A stretch of 64,000 nucleotides of DNA from Ustulina deusta (Eukaryota; Ascomycota; Sordariomycetes; Xylariales; Xylariaceae), in the NCBI GenBank assembly GCA_023159155.1, contig JAJNNX010000006.1:1240001-1304000 (forward strand). Reading direction: 5' to 3'. Position numbers and translations under genes: made by a program. The notes beneath the pieces are model-generated. The model saw nothing but the letters and a program-made list of their open reading frames with translations. It had not been told where the DNA came from and searched no databases. This document shows, one piece after another, positions 1-11,769 of the stretch; the stretch's first letter is position 1, and the number at the start of each line of letters is the position of its first letter.

Positions 1-664
1 GTGTTCATCGATGAAGACCAAGGTGTACACATGGGTTGTCGTAACTGGAAACCTCGTTTGAACCAATGAATACGTAACCTTCGTAAACTCCGCGCTGCTT
101 CACGGGAGAGATGACAGACTCCATTTGCCTTTTATCGCCTCGCCAATTCCCACCATCAACACAGGGACCCCTTGCCGGCGCGGCGTTTGTTCTTGACCTT
201 TCCTATTCCGTCAATATATATCGACTCATGTCCTATGAGTCCTCAACATTCCACAATGTTGTGCGCAGACTGGTTTGTCTATCGCATGCCACGCCAAATA
301 ATACAAATACGAGAACAGTTATGCAGGGAGAAGTAAAAGTGGACAAAACCGCCAAAAGAATAAAAGAAAATCAATATACGAAATTCGTCCGTCCTGGGGG
401 GAGAAAAAATAAGACGTAAAAGGGGTGACGAGGCAAAAAAAACAACACCAGTCGTATCACACTTTTCACCCCAAGACATGCCCAATATTCTGCGCTCATT
501 GCGCAAGCCCGCTAGTGTGCGGTCTCTATGCCCATTCAGATACAAGGGTGATCACCAATTCCTTATAGGTTCTGTTCCGATAGGCTAAGATCCAGAATGG
601 TAGTCAAGGTATGCCCCGAGGTTTAAATCATCCGTAGTAGACGCCGAAAGGAACCAAAGTCCGC
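1..664. other. Intergenic sequence downstream of the Sho1-like gene
   Basis: No convincing gene is seen on either strand; the open frames here are short, have no recognisable domains and look random. The stretch next to 664 presumably contains the 3' UTR and polyadenylation region of the minus-strand gene that ends at 665. Confidence 0.5.
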
Positions 665-1716
665 TCATAACAGGATGAGGTAGTTGCTGGGAGCAATACC
701 TGTCTCGCCATTCTCTTTTCTTGCCTGCCACCATCTTCCACTGACGTCGCTGACCTCCAAAATCTCGTGCTTCGAGAAGGAGATTTCATTGGCATCTTCA
801 GGATTGGCCTCATAGCTGTAGATGGCCTTTGCACGATAAGGATACTCGGATGGGGCCACAATCTCAGGTTCAGCCGGTTGCTGCTGGGTTGGCTTAACAC
901 CAGGGGCAGCAAAAGCAGGGGATGAGTTTCGTGGCCCGTTTCCATTTAGGCCGCCGACGGGCGATGGGTTTTCGAAGCCATTAAGTTGAGCAGATGTATA
1001 CATCTGTGGAGGCTGAACCGAAGTGGAGGTCTCGGGACGACCACCATAGGCATTCATAGTTTGTCGGCTCATAGTCGATTCCTTTTGTAGGGCAAAGGAG
1101 TCGATGTATGCGCGGGCAACCCCCGATGGTGCCGATCCGAAATAAAAGATCCAGATAATCTGCTTGTTCATCAGTACGGGCTTATTTACACACAAAACTT
1201 GGATAATCGAGGTGGCGCTATAATACTTGGTAGAACTTACATTCACCATAGACAACAATATGAACCCGGCGCCGGCAGCTTGACGAGCACTTTCGCTGAA
1301 ATATATTAAGGAGTTGACAGACGAGGACGTGAGAACGAGGCCAGCGCCCATGTAACCAACCAATGCCACATGATAGGTCTGGATGGAATCCGAGGCCACA
1401 ACGACGAATACCGCAGGAATTAAGAGAAACATAAACACAATCGACCACCAGACGAATTTAGGAAACGCGTTATCCGCGTCGTGGGGATCTGAATTGATTT
1501 GGCCAATAATGGAGCCAATCAAAGAGATAAGCCAGGAGAGCTGGGTGGCGAGGAGGCGTTAGCATCAGCTCTTCAAAAGTGTGTAGAACGAAGTCGAATT
1601 CATTTAGCTTAGGCACTTACTGCTGCGATGGAGATAGTAGCAAGAGCAAACGGGTCGCCAATCACGTTACCCATGCTCATTCGCTTCCGGCCATAGCCAG
1701 CCCTGGATTGTTCCAT
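665..1716 (-). CDS. sho1: Sho1-like osmosensor: four-TM protein with C-terminal SH3 domain
   Basis: Three exons join in phase: 1716-1621, 1540-1241 and 1159-665, giving 296 residues. Introns are GTAAGT...CAG (1620-1541) and GTAAGT...CAG (1240-1160). The protein starts [20 protein letters not shown] and has four hydrophobic segments at about residues 22-44, 56-78, 83-105 and 112-140. A Ser/Pro/Gln-rich linker follows, and an SH3 domain fills the last 58 residues (AIYSY, the WW pair, GIAPSNY). This architecture and length are diagnostic of the fungal Sho1 family, plasma-membrane sensors feeding the HOG MAP-kinase cascade; the SH3 domain is known to bind the MAPKK Pbs2. The start is the only ATG giving the conserved N-terminus ahead of TM1. 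Nothing looks broken. Confidence 0.93.
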
Positions 1717-3540
1717 TTTTCGCAGCGACGGAGAGTGGAGAGAACCGTACGAGGGCATAAGGAACGAGAACCGTCGATTATGTCGCGATCAAGCGGGTAG
1801 AATCGACTTCAATGAATTCCAACCCGTTCAGTACCGAGTTCAAGTTCGGTAAAGCGATGAAGCTGCAACTCGGTCGACCAAGATGACCAAAGTCCCGTGA
1901 GCGGCAATCTTAGAGAAAGCAGGAGAGATGAATTGGTGATCGAGGGTCGAAGGTGTGTAATGGTAAGCTAGGGGGTGTCGCAAAGATATCGAGGAAAGGA
2001 GGCAGATCGAGGCGATCGGTATTGTAAAAGGGACGAAGAGGCTTGTCGCTACTCGGCAACGCTCCAATTTCTCCTCGATTATGCGGTGCCGCGCTTGGTT
2101 GTGAGGTTTCGTCAAGTCCTTCTCGCGCAGGTCAGATCACTTAGGCGATTTGGAGGGTTTCGCGTGACCGATATTTGAATGTTCTATATTGGGTGGAGTT
2201 GGGGCGAAACGAAAGCCGGCTGGGCTTACGCGGAGGGCAGAATCGGTACTGAGAGGTTGTCGCTCCAGGGTGTGGGACGACCCAAATCCACTCAGCAAGC
2301 AATATGGAAACAGGCGCAGTTTAGATGAGCCGAGGGCTGGATGTAGAGTCTCGTGATCTTCGATTGCTTTGCGGTAACCAGCATTCGTTCTTGTCTTGCC
2401 GATCCCCTCTCAATCCACGGTCTTCCTGTCGCTTCCCTGATGCTTCCTATCCGCGGGTATTCAGATTATCTCAATCTCCTAAACAGTAGCAGCCAATGAT
2501 GTGGTAGTCGGTGCGCCGCGAAGCAATGCAATCACATTCGGAGAAGGGCGTCTAGCACCAGTGGTAGTCGACGGCGGCGGGCTGAGCTGGTCTCTCGCAG
2601 AAAGACTTGACAGTTGACGGGGATGATCGAGTAATTAAAAGAAAGGACAGGACAGGCAGCGAAGGAGGAGGGTGCACGGAGACGAGCGGAGCCAGGTGTG
2701 CCAGACCAAGGATAAGTGGGAACCAGGTACAGTACCTACACCACAGCCCACTACAGTCGGTACCGCGACAGCGACAGGCTCACCCCAAGGGCTTGAAGGA
2801 CAGACAACACCCAGGGGGCTTAAGGTTATAACGAGCTGAGCAGTCATTGGCTGGGGTGAGGGATGGGTGGAGACAGGGGGGAGGAGTCTCGGACCATGCT
2901 AAGGTCGACATAGTCTCTTTCCCGACTGGTCAATCCTGGCCGTGCCTGTGCTGTGCAGGTGTTGTCTGTACATACCTGCAGCATCTACATATAAGGAGTA
3001 CATATACCCTACAGCAATAAGTATTGTGTATACTACCTACATATGTAGGCTAGGTGCGGCTAGGTATCTGTCCTGGGTCTTTAAGGTCGGCTGTCTACTT
3101 ACACTAAGTACCTAGGGTTGCCTCTCTACTTATAGGTATCTACCTACCTCCTCACCTAGGGCATGTAAGGCTTTGCCAAGTCTATTTTTTTTGTCTGTGG
3201 TTATTGGTAATACCTGTGTGCACGGCAGATACTACCTTGTGGTCAATACCTGAAACTATGTACTATGTAAGTAGTTAGTGTACCTAGTTGGGTTGGCATA
3301 CCTATTAGTGGACACTGAATCACCTTCCTTCCAAGTACCTCTAATGTAGGTAGGTACACAGGAGGTGTGTTGTTATTTCCATGTACCCAGTATAGTACCT
3401 ATAAACATATTTTCTGTTGCTATTATTACTACCGAATTGCCGCATATATTAGGTCTCACATGTAGTGTACATACTTACAACCTTTTCCTGCCTACACGTT
3501 GGCGATTTGATCCCGCAAGAGTATTTGTTTAGCACACGTA
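1717..3540. other. Sho1 upstream region and motif-rich intergenic DNA
   Basis: No gene is supported. Bases 1717-2600 should hold the Sho1 promoter and 5' UTR. From about 2960 to 3480 the sequence is crowded with TACCTA/TAGGTA-type motifs and their overlaps (for example TACCTACATATGTAGG, CTACCTACCTCC, TAGGTAGGTAC). This looks like a low-complexity dispersed motif field and not coding DNA. Confidence 0.5.
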
Positions 3541-5514
3541 GTGTTCGAATACCAAGGTAAGAAGACGAAAACAACCTACCCACCTCCATCCAATCATGTC
3601 AATCTGCCCTGGGGTCCGAAAACCAGTCATGCATCTCAGATAAGAAATCAGGGACACGGGGCTCATCACTACCTATTGAGTGTGGCCTATCGAGCAGCTG
3701 GCTTGACAATATTGCCATCGTACATATCGTGTTCATGGATAAAGTGCACCTCTCACGACACTTACCCAATGGGCCTGGATACCTATAGTGTGCTACGGTT
3801 CAATAGACCTGACCACCGGGGTGCGGCTTTCAGCAACCCATTTCAGCTAGTACACCCAACAGGTCGCTGTGCAATGAATATCGACAGGCTAGCAGGCTTT
3901 CTCTCCCAAAACACCGTGCTACTGACCGTGTTTCGCGGTCTCCAGTATGCCCGCGTCAGCGCGCCGCTAAGGCAGGAACCCACAAGCCAGTCAAGTTCGG
4001 CAGCAATGAGCATTGCACTAGATATGTACTATGAAAACAAAATGTGGAATCGTCTGGTCATGGTTATTGGGCGTCTGGAATGGATCAACGTCCTCGAGCA
4101 TTGTGCCAAGGAAAAAAACGAGCGGAGAAGAGGGCATCGCTGCGCCTGGTCTCGGGACTTTGTGAGAGAAACGCGGAGGTTGATTGGCCAGCAATTCCTG
4201 CTCCCGAATCTCAAACTCGATCCAGTAAAGTGAGGTTGCCTCTGCTCTCAGCGAGTTGGTTGTGCCAACAGCCCACGTGAATAGCCGGTGATACCTGATT
4301 CTTGTTCTTATTATTAACACAAGGAAAGGGATACAGATCATGTATCAATGGCAAATTTGTGACTCTCTGCTACAAATTAGAGTCGTCGCACTGACGCACG
4401 AGCCGACCGCAGTCTAAAATGGTTCGGTCGAGGCTCATCAAACCCCAGCTTGTTGTACATTTCTGACCCGGTAGGTACTTCATTCATCATGCATCCGAAG
4501 AAATGGCCCAACCTTAAGCACCTATTTGCAGGCGACGTTGCATTGTCACCGAAACTCACATTCACTGTCGTCAATTTTACGGACAACTGTAGTTCTATCT
4601 GCAAACGTCAAAGTACGGTAATTCTAATCAGCCCTGATAACTACAATCCTGGTTCCCAAGCCTACCTATGTGCTTGGCTCATGCATCTGAAACGCGCGGT
4701 TGACCTGTCGACTTTCGTCTCGAATCCCTGCCCCACCACCAAACTCCGTAGTAATTATACTCAGTTGTAAGTTGTGACTTTGGACATAGTGGTTCATCAT
4801 CCGCGTATTCCGGGCAGCTGCAATGACTGTGAAGGCTCCTGCCGTGCTGGGCTCTTCTGCAAAGTGCGCGCATCATTCTAGACGGGTGATTAAAGCCGGC
4901 AATGTTCCTTCAGGATCCAGCAAGATTGGGTGCTATGCAGTTTAGATCTGAAGCCACCTATACCGATGTATATTAAGCAGTCGTGGTCGAAGATGTCATG
5001 ATTCATTGCATTAAGCCACCGGCAGACTTCCTAGTGAAGATCTCTTCCTGAAACACGGATTCCGGAATTATACAAGAGTATTGCTGCTATCGTCATATGA
5101 TGATAATGTTCGCTCGTTTTCGATAACACCTGTTATAGAAACTCGTGCAGCAGCCTTAAATCGCATTCATCTCCTAGCTTATGTTTCCAACTCCCACGGA
5201 ACTAGAAAAATCGGCGTAATGGTGTCCATGTCGCAAAGGAACTGGGGAGTGTGGTGTGTTCAACCCGCGTGGTTTGTGTCTCGACACGATATGATCAACA
5301 CGCACATGCCGCACAACCCGTAATTATAAGGCTTTCGCTACCGAGTTAAAAGCTTTCGGCCTGTCTTACAGTGGCATAGCGCGGCCTAATAAATCCTATT
5401 GGGGTTTCTACTGTGTTGGCCTGGCGTAAATGTAGATGGGCCGTGCAAGTAGGTTAGGGCGAGAAATTATGTGGCGCTGATGTCACTTATGAAGAATCAT
5501 TTCCTTGAGCTGGT
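3541..5514. other. Intergenic region without a recognisable gene
   Basis: A 230-codon open frame on the + strand (3541-4233) begins at GTG, has no recognisable domain and no clear splice structure; I treat it as unproven. The other frames here are shorter. I see no repeat or RNA gene in this stretch. Confidence 0.4.
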
Positions 5515-6253
5515 TCAGATCTCATCTCTGGCTTTTTCGACTCTCCTTGCGGCTCTCTCGACCCTCTCGATACGACCTTCGACACCTGCTATGAAGTCGG
5601 AATATCCCATAACATCGTGTTTGTACCAATGGCGAACAACCGTCTCACTGCGCGCTCGGAGTTCTGCAATCTCGGAGGCTTGCGCTAGCTGTGTTGCTTC
5701 AATGCCCTTCATGCGTGGAAGCAAGGCCGCTAAGCCAGCACTAAGAGCCGGATCGGGGACAGGTGTGTCAAATATTGCGGTCAGCGCCGAAGCTGTAGCG
5801 GGATATGAGGACGCAGCGGAGAGAACGATGGCGCGCAGTGCTTCTAGGGACAATTCAGGCGGGGGTTGAGAGGCCGGGGGCGGTTGGAATAGGGTCGGAC
5901 TAGATTTGTCTGGACACTATTGGTTAGAGACTTCATGAGAGGTATAATCAAAGTTGAAGAGCATGTGGAGAGGGAAAGCAGTTCATCTGAGTTCGTGCGT
6001 GCGTCTTTATGATCTTAATGGAGTCAGCGAACTGGTGGGCGATAGTTGACCTACATAGCTTCAGGAGCTCTCCGTACACACGGATATGCTGTAGGAGCTT
6101 CGAGAAGCGGTGTTCGAGGTCTTGTAAGTCCCGAATCGCCGATGTCGTCGACTGGGGAGCCGAGTTGCCGTACAGAAGATGCTCGATTCGCAAGAGCCGC
6201 GCCTCTAGAAGCGAGATAGTGGACAGTGTAGTGTCCTCGATTGTACCCTCCAT
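5515..6253 (-). CDS. ro-10: Dynactin p24-like subunit (RO-10 family)
   Basis: Two exons, 6253-6055 and 5909-5515, join in phase across a 145-nt intron (GTAGGT donor at 6054, CTAAC branch site, CCAG acceptor ending at 5910). The product is about 197 residues. Splicing turns a broken frame into a smooth one: residues 62-76 read ELLKLYKSSPTLFQP. The N-terminus (SLLEARLLRIEHLLYG) resembles the start of dynactin p22/p24 subunits, and the rest is Leu/Ala/Glu-rich and likely helical or coiled coil, ending in an ERVERAARRVEKARDEI tail. In Neurospora, ropy genes such as ro-10 act in dynein/dynactin-dependent nuclear distribution. Family assignment rests on remembered similarity and length, so the function is less certain than the gene model. 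Confidence 0.72.
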
Positions 6254-7699
6254 CTTGGTTTTCAGCTTCGCTGCAATTGAATTTGTCCTTGTTCGCGAGA
6301 ACTACACATCAAACGGCCCTCAATCTACTGCGGTCCAGGTTCGCGTATTTTTTACTCGCAGCAGATAACCGTTTGTTGCCCTTGGGGTAGCATCTCCAAT
6401 GGTTGATGAACGTTTACATGTAGGTACAGCATTCATTCTCGCCCAGGGGGGTTTCCCCGGATTTGGGAAGTCCTATAAGGTGGGAGAGGCTGCTGCTTGG
6501 CTAGGTAGGTATTGGGAGCGCGGTTCTTTCGTGGCACTTGTGGGGAAACTTTTAGTGTGGCTTTCGTGGCTTAGCCGCCGTGCAACTGGATAATTCATCG
6601 ATACATGGGTACTTAGTCGCAGAGTTAGCGGCTAGGCTAGGGCGATTGTTGTTGGTCAGAGGCACAGGGATGGGTGTTGCAAGACCTCAACACTCAGCCA
6701 ACCAGTGGCAATCAACTTTTGTTTCCTTTTTTGTTTTATTTATTTTATTTTGACTTGCTCTGCGATATAATCACAACTATACAATTAGGAATCGCGATCG
6801 TTACAATTACTAGCTGTACTATCAAATTACCAGGAGTCGAAAACATCGCTAGCTCTCTCTATATTTCTATGATAAACGCTAAAAGCTAAAGTCAAGATAG
6901 CTGGAGGTTAATGTAAGTTGCGCCTTAAAATAATTAAGAACTAACGGAAAGAAAAAATTGACAAAAGGGGTATTTAGCTTAAAATAAACTCCTCCAGTTA
7001 ACAATCTGTTAACTTGGCTAAATAACACCTAAGAGAGGTGCCTTCGTCTACCTTAATAGGTTCGGAGCCCCTTCTTCTTACCTAACCTAGTTGATTTAAG
7101 CTCGGTCACTCTGTACTATGTAGGTAGACACTTTTGAATACGTACCGTCTCATTGTACGCAGTGGGTACACTAGTAGTGTACCTACCTTCCACTAACACC
7201 ATTTCCCACTGTATGCCGTCAAATCACGGCAACCCCACCCGTGGCGGTCATGCCCCAAGTTTTAGTGGCTCTGACGACAGCTGTCACTCCGGCAGGAGTT
7301 GGAATTGTCTGTCACCTTCAGTTCAACCTCGATACAAATAGATTCATTTCATGTTTTTCACGACCTCGACCCAGTCCCGAACGTTAACCGACTAGACGCG
7401 CATACCCGCGCACTTCCTTGTCCGAGTCCTCGGCGTATATATCCTTATTCCACAGCCATTTGGAAGTCGGCGCTCCAGTTGTTTTTACCAGTGCCACCAG
7501 CCGTCGGTCAATCAAAAGACGTGTCGTGTGCCGCAGCTGGGCGACGACCGAACCGCCGCAAACGACGAGGAATCCGTGACTATCCGGATTGACTTTCGGT
7601 TCACTGCCACACCACGTCATCGTATTCAAGATACAGTCAAGATAGAGTTCTAGCTAGTTGGACCTTGGGTATTTGTTAGGGGCTGGTCCTCTCTAGGAT
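6254..7699. other. Divergent intergenic region with a small AT-rich patch
   Basis: This lies between the minus-strand RO-10-like gene and the plus-strand transporter, so it should contain both promoters. Bases about 6710-7010 are markedly AT-rich. They carry loosely inverted stretches (a GCTGGAGGTTAA-like copy near 6900 and a CTCCTCCAGTTAA-like copy near 6990) and a short palindrome, GTTAAC-AATCT-GTTAAC. It may be a decayed miniature element. No gene is supported. Confidence 0.4.
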
Positions 7700-9578
7700 A
7701 TGCCGAATTATTCGGCCATCACACATGGGGTCGCCACCTCAACTGCGGGCACCAGTGCATCCGGCGACATGACAAGGTAAGCCTGCCTCCCGGCATCTGT
7801 AGTCATCTGGGCCTGTTGTTTCGGCTCTAACGCCCGGCTCCTCTTGCACAGAACTCGAAGAGGCAAGCCTCATCCGAAAGATGGCGGTGGGGGGTCCGCC
7901 TCGATGTTCAGCAGCGTGACCAACCTGCTCAACACCAGTACGTTATGCTGCCTGCAGTCCAACAGTCGTAGATTCGGCCCCTAATATCCTCTTCCCCTTA
8001 GTTCTCGGTGCTGGCACCCTCGCCATGCCTTCCGCGCTCTCACATTTTGGGATGGTTCTCGGGGTCCTCGTCATCATCTGGTCGGGATTTACCTCAGCTT
8101 TCGGGCTTTACCTCCAATCACGATGTGCTCGATATCTCGACCGTGGCTCGTCATCCTTCTTCGCCCTGTCGCAATTGACATACCCGAATGCCGCCGTTAT
8201 TTTCGATGCCGCAATAGCCATCAAGTGTTTTGGAGTCGGTGTGTCATATATGATCATCATAGGCGACCTAATGCCGGGCGTTGTCGAAGGGTTCGATAGT
8301 AGCGCGACATCAATCGCCTACCTGATGGACCGAAATTTTTGGATTACCGTCTTTATGCTGGTCATTATCCCTTTGAGCTTCCTTCGCCGGCTGGACTCGC
8401 TCAAATACACCAGTATTATTGCTCTTATCGCCATTGGATACTTGATTGTGCTTGTGGTGTACCACTTTGCTTCCGATGTGCTTGCACCAAGAGACAAGAT
8501 TCGTGTCATTGAATGGGCCGGACCCGTAGAGGCCCTCGCCAGTTTACCCGTGGTCATCTTTGCCTATACATGTCATCAGAATATGTTCTCGATTCTTAAC
8601 GAGATCAAGGACAATTCTCCGAAAAGGTAGTGTTGTATACGGCGCCTTCGCTTACAACTATCTTCGACATTGCTAATGGCTTCTGCAGGATACTCGGTGT
8701 GATCTCTTCCAGTATTGGCTCTGCTGCTGGCGTCTACGTCCTGGTCTCAATCACTGGTTACTTATCATTTGGCAATGACATTACTGGTAACATCGTTTCA
8801 ATGTGTACGTACCCTTTCTTCTCGCCTTTTCTCAGATGTGGCTAATAAAGTTGTTGAAGACGCACCGTCGATCGCTTCTACCATTGCAAAAGCTGCCATC
8901 GTTATTCTTGTTACCTTCTCTGTTCCCTTACAGGTGCATCCATGCCGAGCATCCGTGGACGCCGTATTAAAATGGCGTCCAAATGCCATTTCCGGCACAC
9001 AAGGTCGAACGAGTTCGCCAAACAGTAGATTACTTCTCCCAACAGCGACGCGCTCGGATCACGGGCCCTCAGCACCCATGTCAGAGCTGCGTTTCGCTAT
9101 TCTTACAACGATCCTACTCGTGCTAGCTTATACTGTGGCCCTAACAGTCACCTCATTAGAGAGAGTCCTAGCTTATGTCGGATCCACCGGAAGTACTGCC
9201 ATTAGCTTTATTCTTCCTGGTCTTTTCTACTACAAAATCTCGGACCCGGACTCTATCCATCACCAGCGATTAACCAAAGAAGACGATGACGCTTTGTCAG
9301 TAGCTGCGTCAGACGGCGACGACGACAACCCCGACAATGAAGGTGCTGAAGGCCCACTGAGTTCAAGTATTTCGAGCATCCGTAGTGGTGCAAGTGGTAC
9401 CAGCACAAAAACCAAAGCTCAAAAATTGCCATGGCGATGGCGTACAAAGTGGAGATGGGACATGGAACACCTGAATCCAGTCCATCTCCGAAGGGCGTCA
9501 TTGGGGTTGGCCCTTTACGGTGCGTGTGTCATGCTGGTATGTTTAGCTATGAACTTGGTGGGCACACATGCGCATTAG
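7700..9578 (+). CDS. Amino-acid transporter, AVT/AAAP family (probably vacuolar)
   Basis: Five exons join in phase: 7700-7776, 7852-7937, 8002-8626, 8689-8804 and 8860-9578, giving 540 residues. All introns are GT...AG and 51-75 nt long. The first membrane segment carries the family signature around residues 46-66 (TNLLNTILGAGTLAMPSALS, split across exons 2 and 3). About ten or eleven hydrophobic segments follow. A long acidic/Ser-rich hydrophilic loop (residues about 430-490, with DDDNPDNEGAEG) precedes the last segment. Fungal relatives (Avt3/4/6-type) export amino acids from the vacuole by proton coupling. Substrate and direction here are inference. The start ATG at 7700 gives a short cytosolic N-tail of about 40 residues, usual for the family. 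Confidence 0.88.
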
Positions 9579-11769
9579 GCATCATTGAGATATCCTGTGT
9601 ACTGCTTATCTAGGCGTCGTGAATCGAAGTTACTGGCTTGAATTGTGCCCGAGACGACGGGCCAAGGAGCTACATACCAGGAGTTGGTGCATTTTGGGGC
9701 TTCTTACTATTATTACGCATTTTTGGTGTCTCGGATTCTTTGTTCTTCATTACTCCCCCCTTCTCCCGTACATAGCCCATTACATATCAGGGAATATCAT
9801 CTGGTCAGGCTAATTTCCTTCTGTTTAACGCCGCCTACTGTCAAACCATGATTATTTCCACTAACATTTCCAGCGTGCTATGAATATTATAATTGCACAT
9901 GACGTCCCATCATTCATATGTCTAAGACGCCATACCCCATTCGCTGACCGAGGGCAGCAGGTTTACGTGTTGTTTTATATTATCCGAGGAGTTATCTCGT
10001 GTGTTTCGATAGTTGGTATCAAAAGATGAGGCGCTTCACAGGTCGAGCCTACGCATGCTAGGGAGACTCCCCTCTGTTGTCATCAGTGTGCTCGCAGGAA
10101 GGGGGAAAAAAAGGCCATAAACAAACCACACCCTGGATCGAACCTCTTGTGCCGACGAGAATCAATAGGGGTGTTTACGATGGCTCAGGTGCTGAAGAGG
10201 TACCTAGGTACAAGCAAACCACACTCTCGTGTGGCATATATATCAAAATAATAGCTCGATGTGACAACAAGCACCCAAGTAGCTCAACTGGTAGACGACC
10301 ACATCCATGACCAGTAGGGCTTAGGGTTCAGATACGGTCCCCGCTGCAACAGGAATCGAGCTTAACAAGCGCTAAGAGCCTTGAGAAGATATACTGGCTG
10401 TAACAGGTCTGTCGTGGACAGGGGCGGGTGGCCAGGCCGCAAACAAATACCCAACCCGAAATGGGGGGCGCGCTGTAGCGAGGGGGCTTAGTGACACCCG
10501 AGGCAGGGCGTGAGGGGGCATGTTCCTTCTCTTCTCTTTTTTATTATTTTTTTTTTATTATTTTTATTTTTCCCCGGTCTCTCTTTATGCGATTTCTCGT
10601 CTGCCCCTCTTCCCAAGGCGGTTTAACTATGAGATTACTGTCCAACTGCTATGCCTACATAGATGAAAGGGTATTTATAGTTTTTAATGAACCTTTTTAA
10701 CACAATTGTGTAGGTTATGGCAAAAAAGCTAGGCGTCTTTAGTGATATCTAACCATACCATGACAGCTATCCCTATGGATTACGAATTTATATTCGACGA
10801 GCTCTCTTTTCAACCGTAAATCGCCCTTCTTTTAATTCTTACTACAGATCTTTGCCTATGTTCCCCTACCTTGCTAAGCTGTTGCACCTGCTTGTATTAT
10901 ATCAGTAAGCTGATATACTATGAACCGCGTATGTCCTGTCCTAGTATTTCGCCTCTTATAGTTTTAAGTATTATTGCATCATTATTATTTCTGCTTTTTA
11001 TCTAAGCTTTCTCTTCGCTCGGTTTGTGTTTAGTACTTCTAGAATAGGTTGATGTGAACCTTGAATCCCCTCGCTATTATACAATATTGTGCCCCGCCGG
11101 AAGATAGCACAAGTCGTGTTGGATGAGTGTAAAGAGCTGAGAAATAATTGACAAGCGACCAAAAGTACCATAGTGGAAGACGTTTGAAAAAGCTCAACTC
11201 AGAGGTGGAGAGATCTATTCTTGCCAGATATTCCTGAGGCAAGTGAGAAACCCAAATGCGAATTGTGAATCGGGCAAAGATCATATCTGCTGAGGACATG
11301 TAGCATAGGGGGGCGGAAACCTATGTATTTGGTCACACTCGCAGCAGAGCTCTTAATATGAGCTACTACTAAATGATCCCAAGATTAATATACAAGATCG
11401 ACATGCTTCATCCGTAGGCGATAAGCTGGACGTTGAAATTGAGGGTACTGTCAGTCAAGCTTGTCCAATGATATCAATCACCTGGGGCGACCCACCTTTT
11501 CCCCCATGGCGTTCACTTAGTAATCGAATTTTGTTCACAGTCTACAAGTTCTATTTTATTGTGTTTTTGAATATTATAACAATATTTACATACCCGTTTT
11601 GTGAGGGAGTTGAGGTTATGTGCACGACTCTTGTCGCGTTTTCCTAACCATGTATAATGGGCGTCGCAATCAGCCCATGATGCAGCCATATTCGCGTTCA
11701 CGATGTAAATGCCCCAGTACCACCCAACGACTTCGAAGTCTCCAGATTCAATCCGTGAATATTCCGAAG
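9579..11769. other. Long intergenic region between the transporter and fumarase
   Basis: No protein gene is supported. Near 10275-10345 there is a tRNA-like stretch (see separate entry), followed around 10525-10570 by a long T-rich tract. Bases 10700-11040 are AT-rich. The rest holds 3' ends of the two convergent genes. Confidence 0.4.
10273..10346 (+). pseudogene. Degenerate tRNA-like / tRNA-derived repeat head
   Basis: The segment contains TAGCTCAACTGGTAGA, close to a Pol III A box and tRNA D-arm, and about 45 nt further on GGGTTCAGATACGG, a weakened B box or T-arm. Acceptor and anticodon arms do not pair properly, so it is not a working tRNA. It could be the head of a tRNA-derived SINE, since a T-rich tract lies 180-230 bp downstream, or a decayed tRNA gene. 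Confidence 0.25.

Noticed and set aside
3541..4233. 230-codon open frame on the + strand
   Set aside because: It starts at GTG, shows no domain, membrane segment or splice logic, and its composition is not clearly protein-like.
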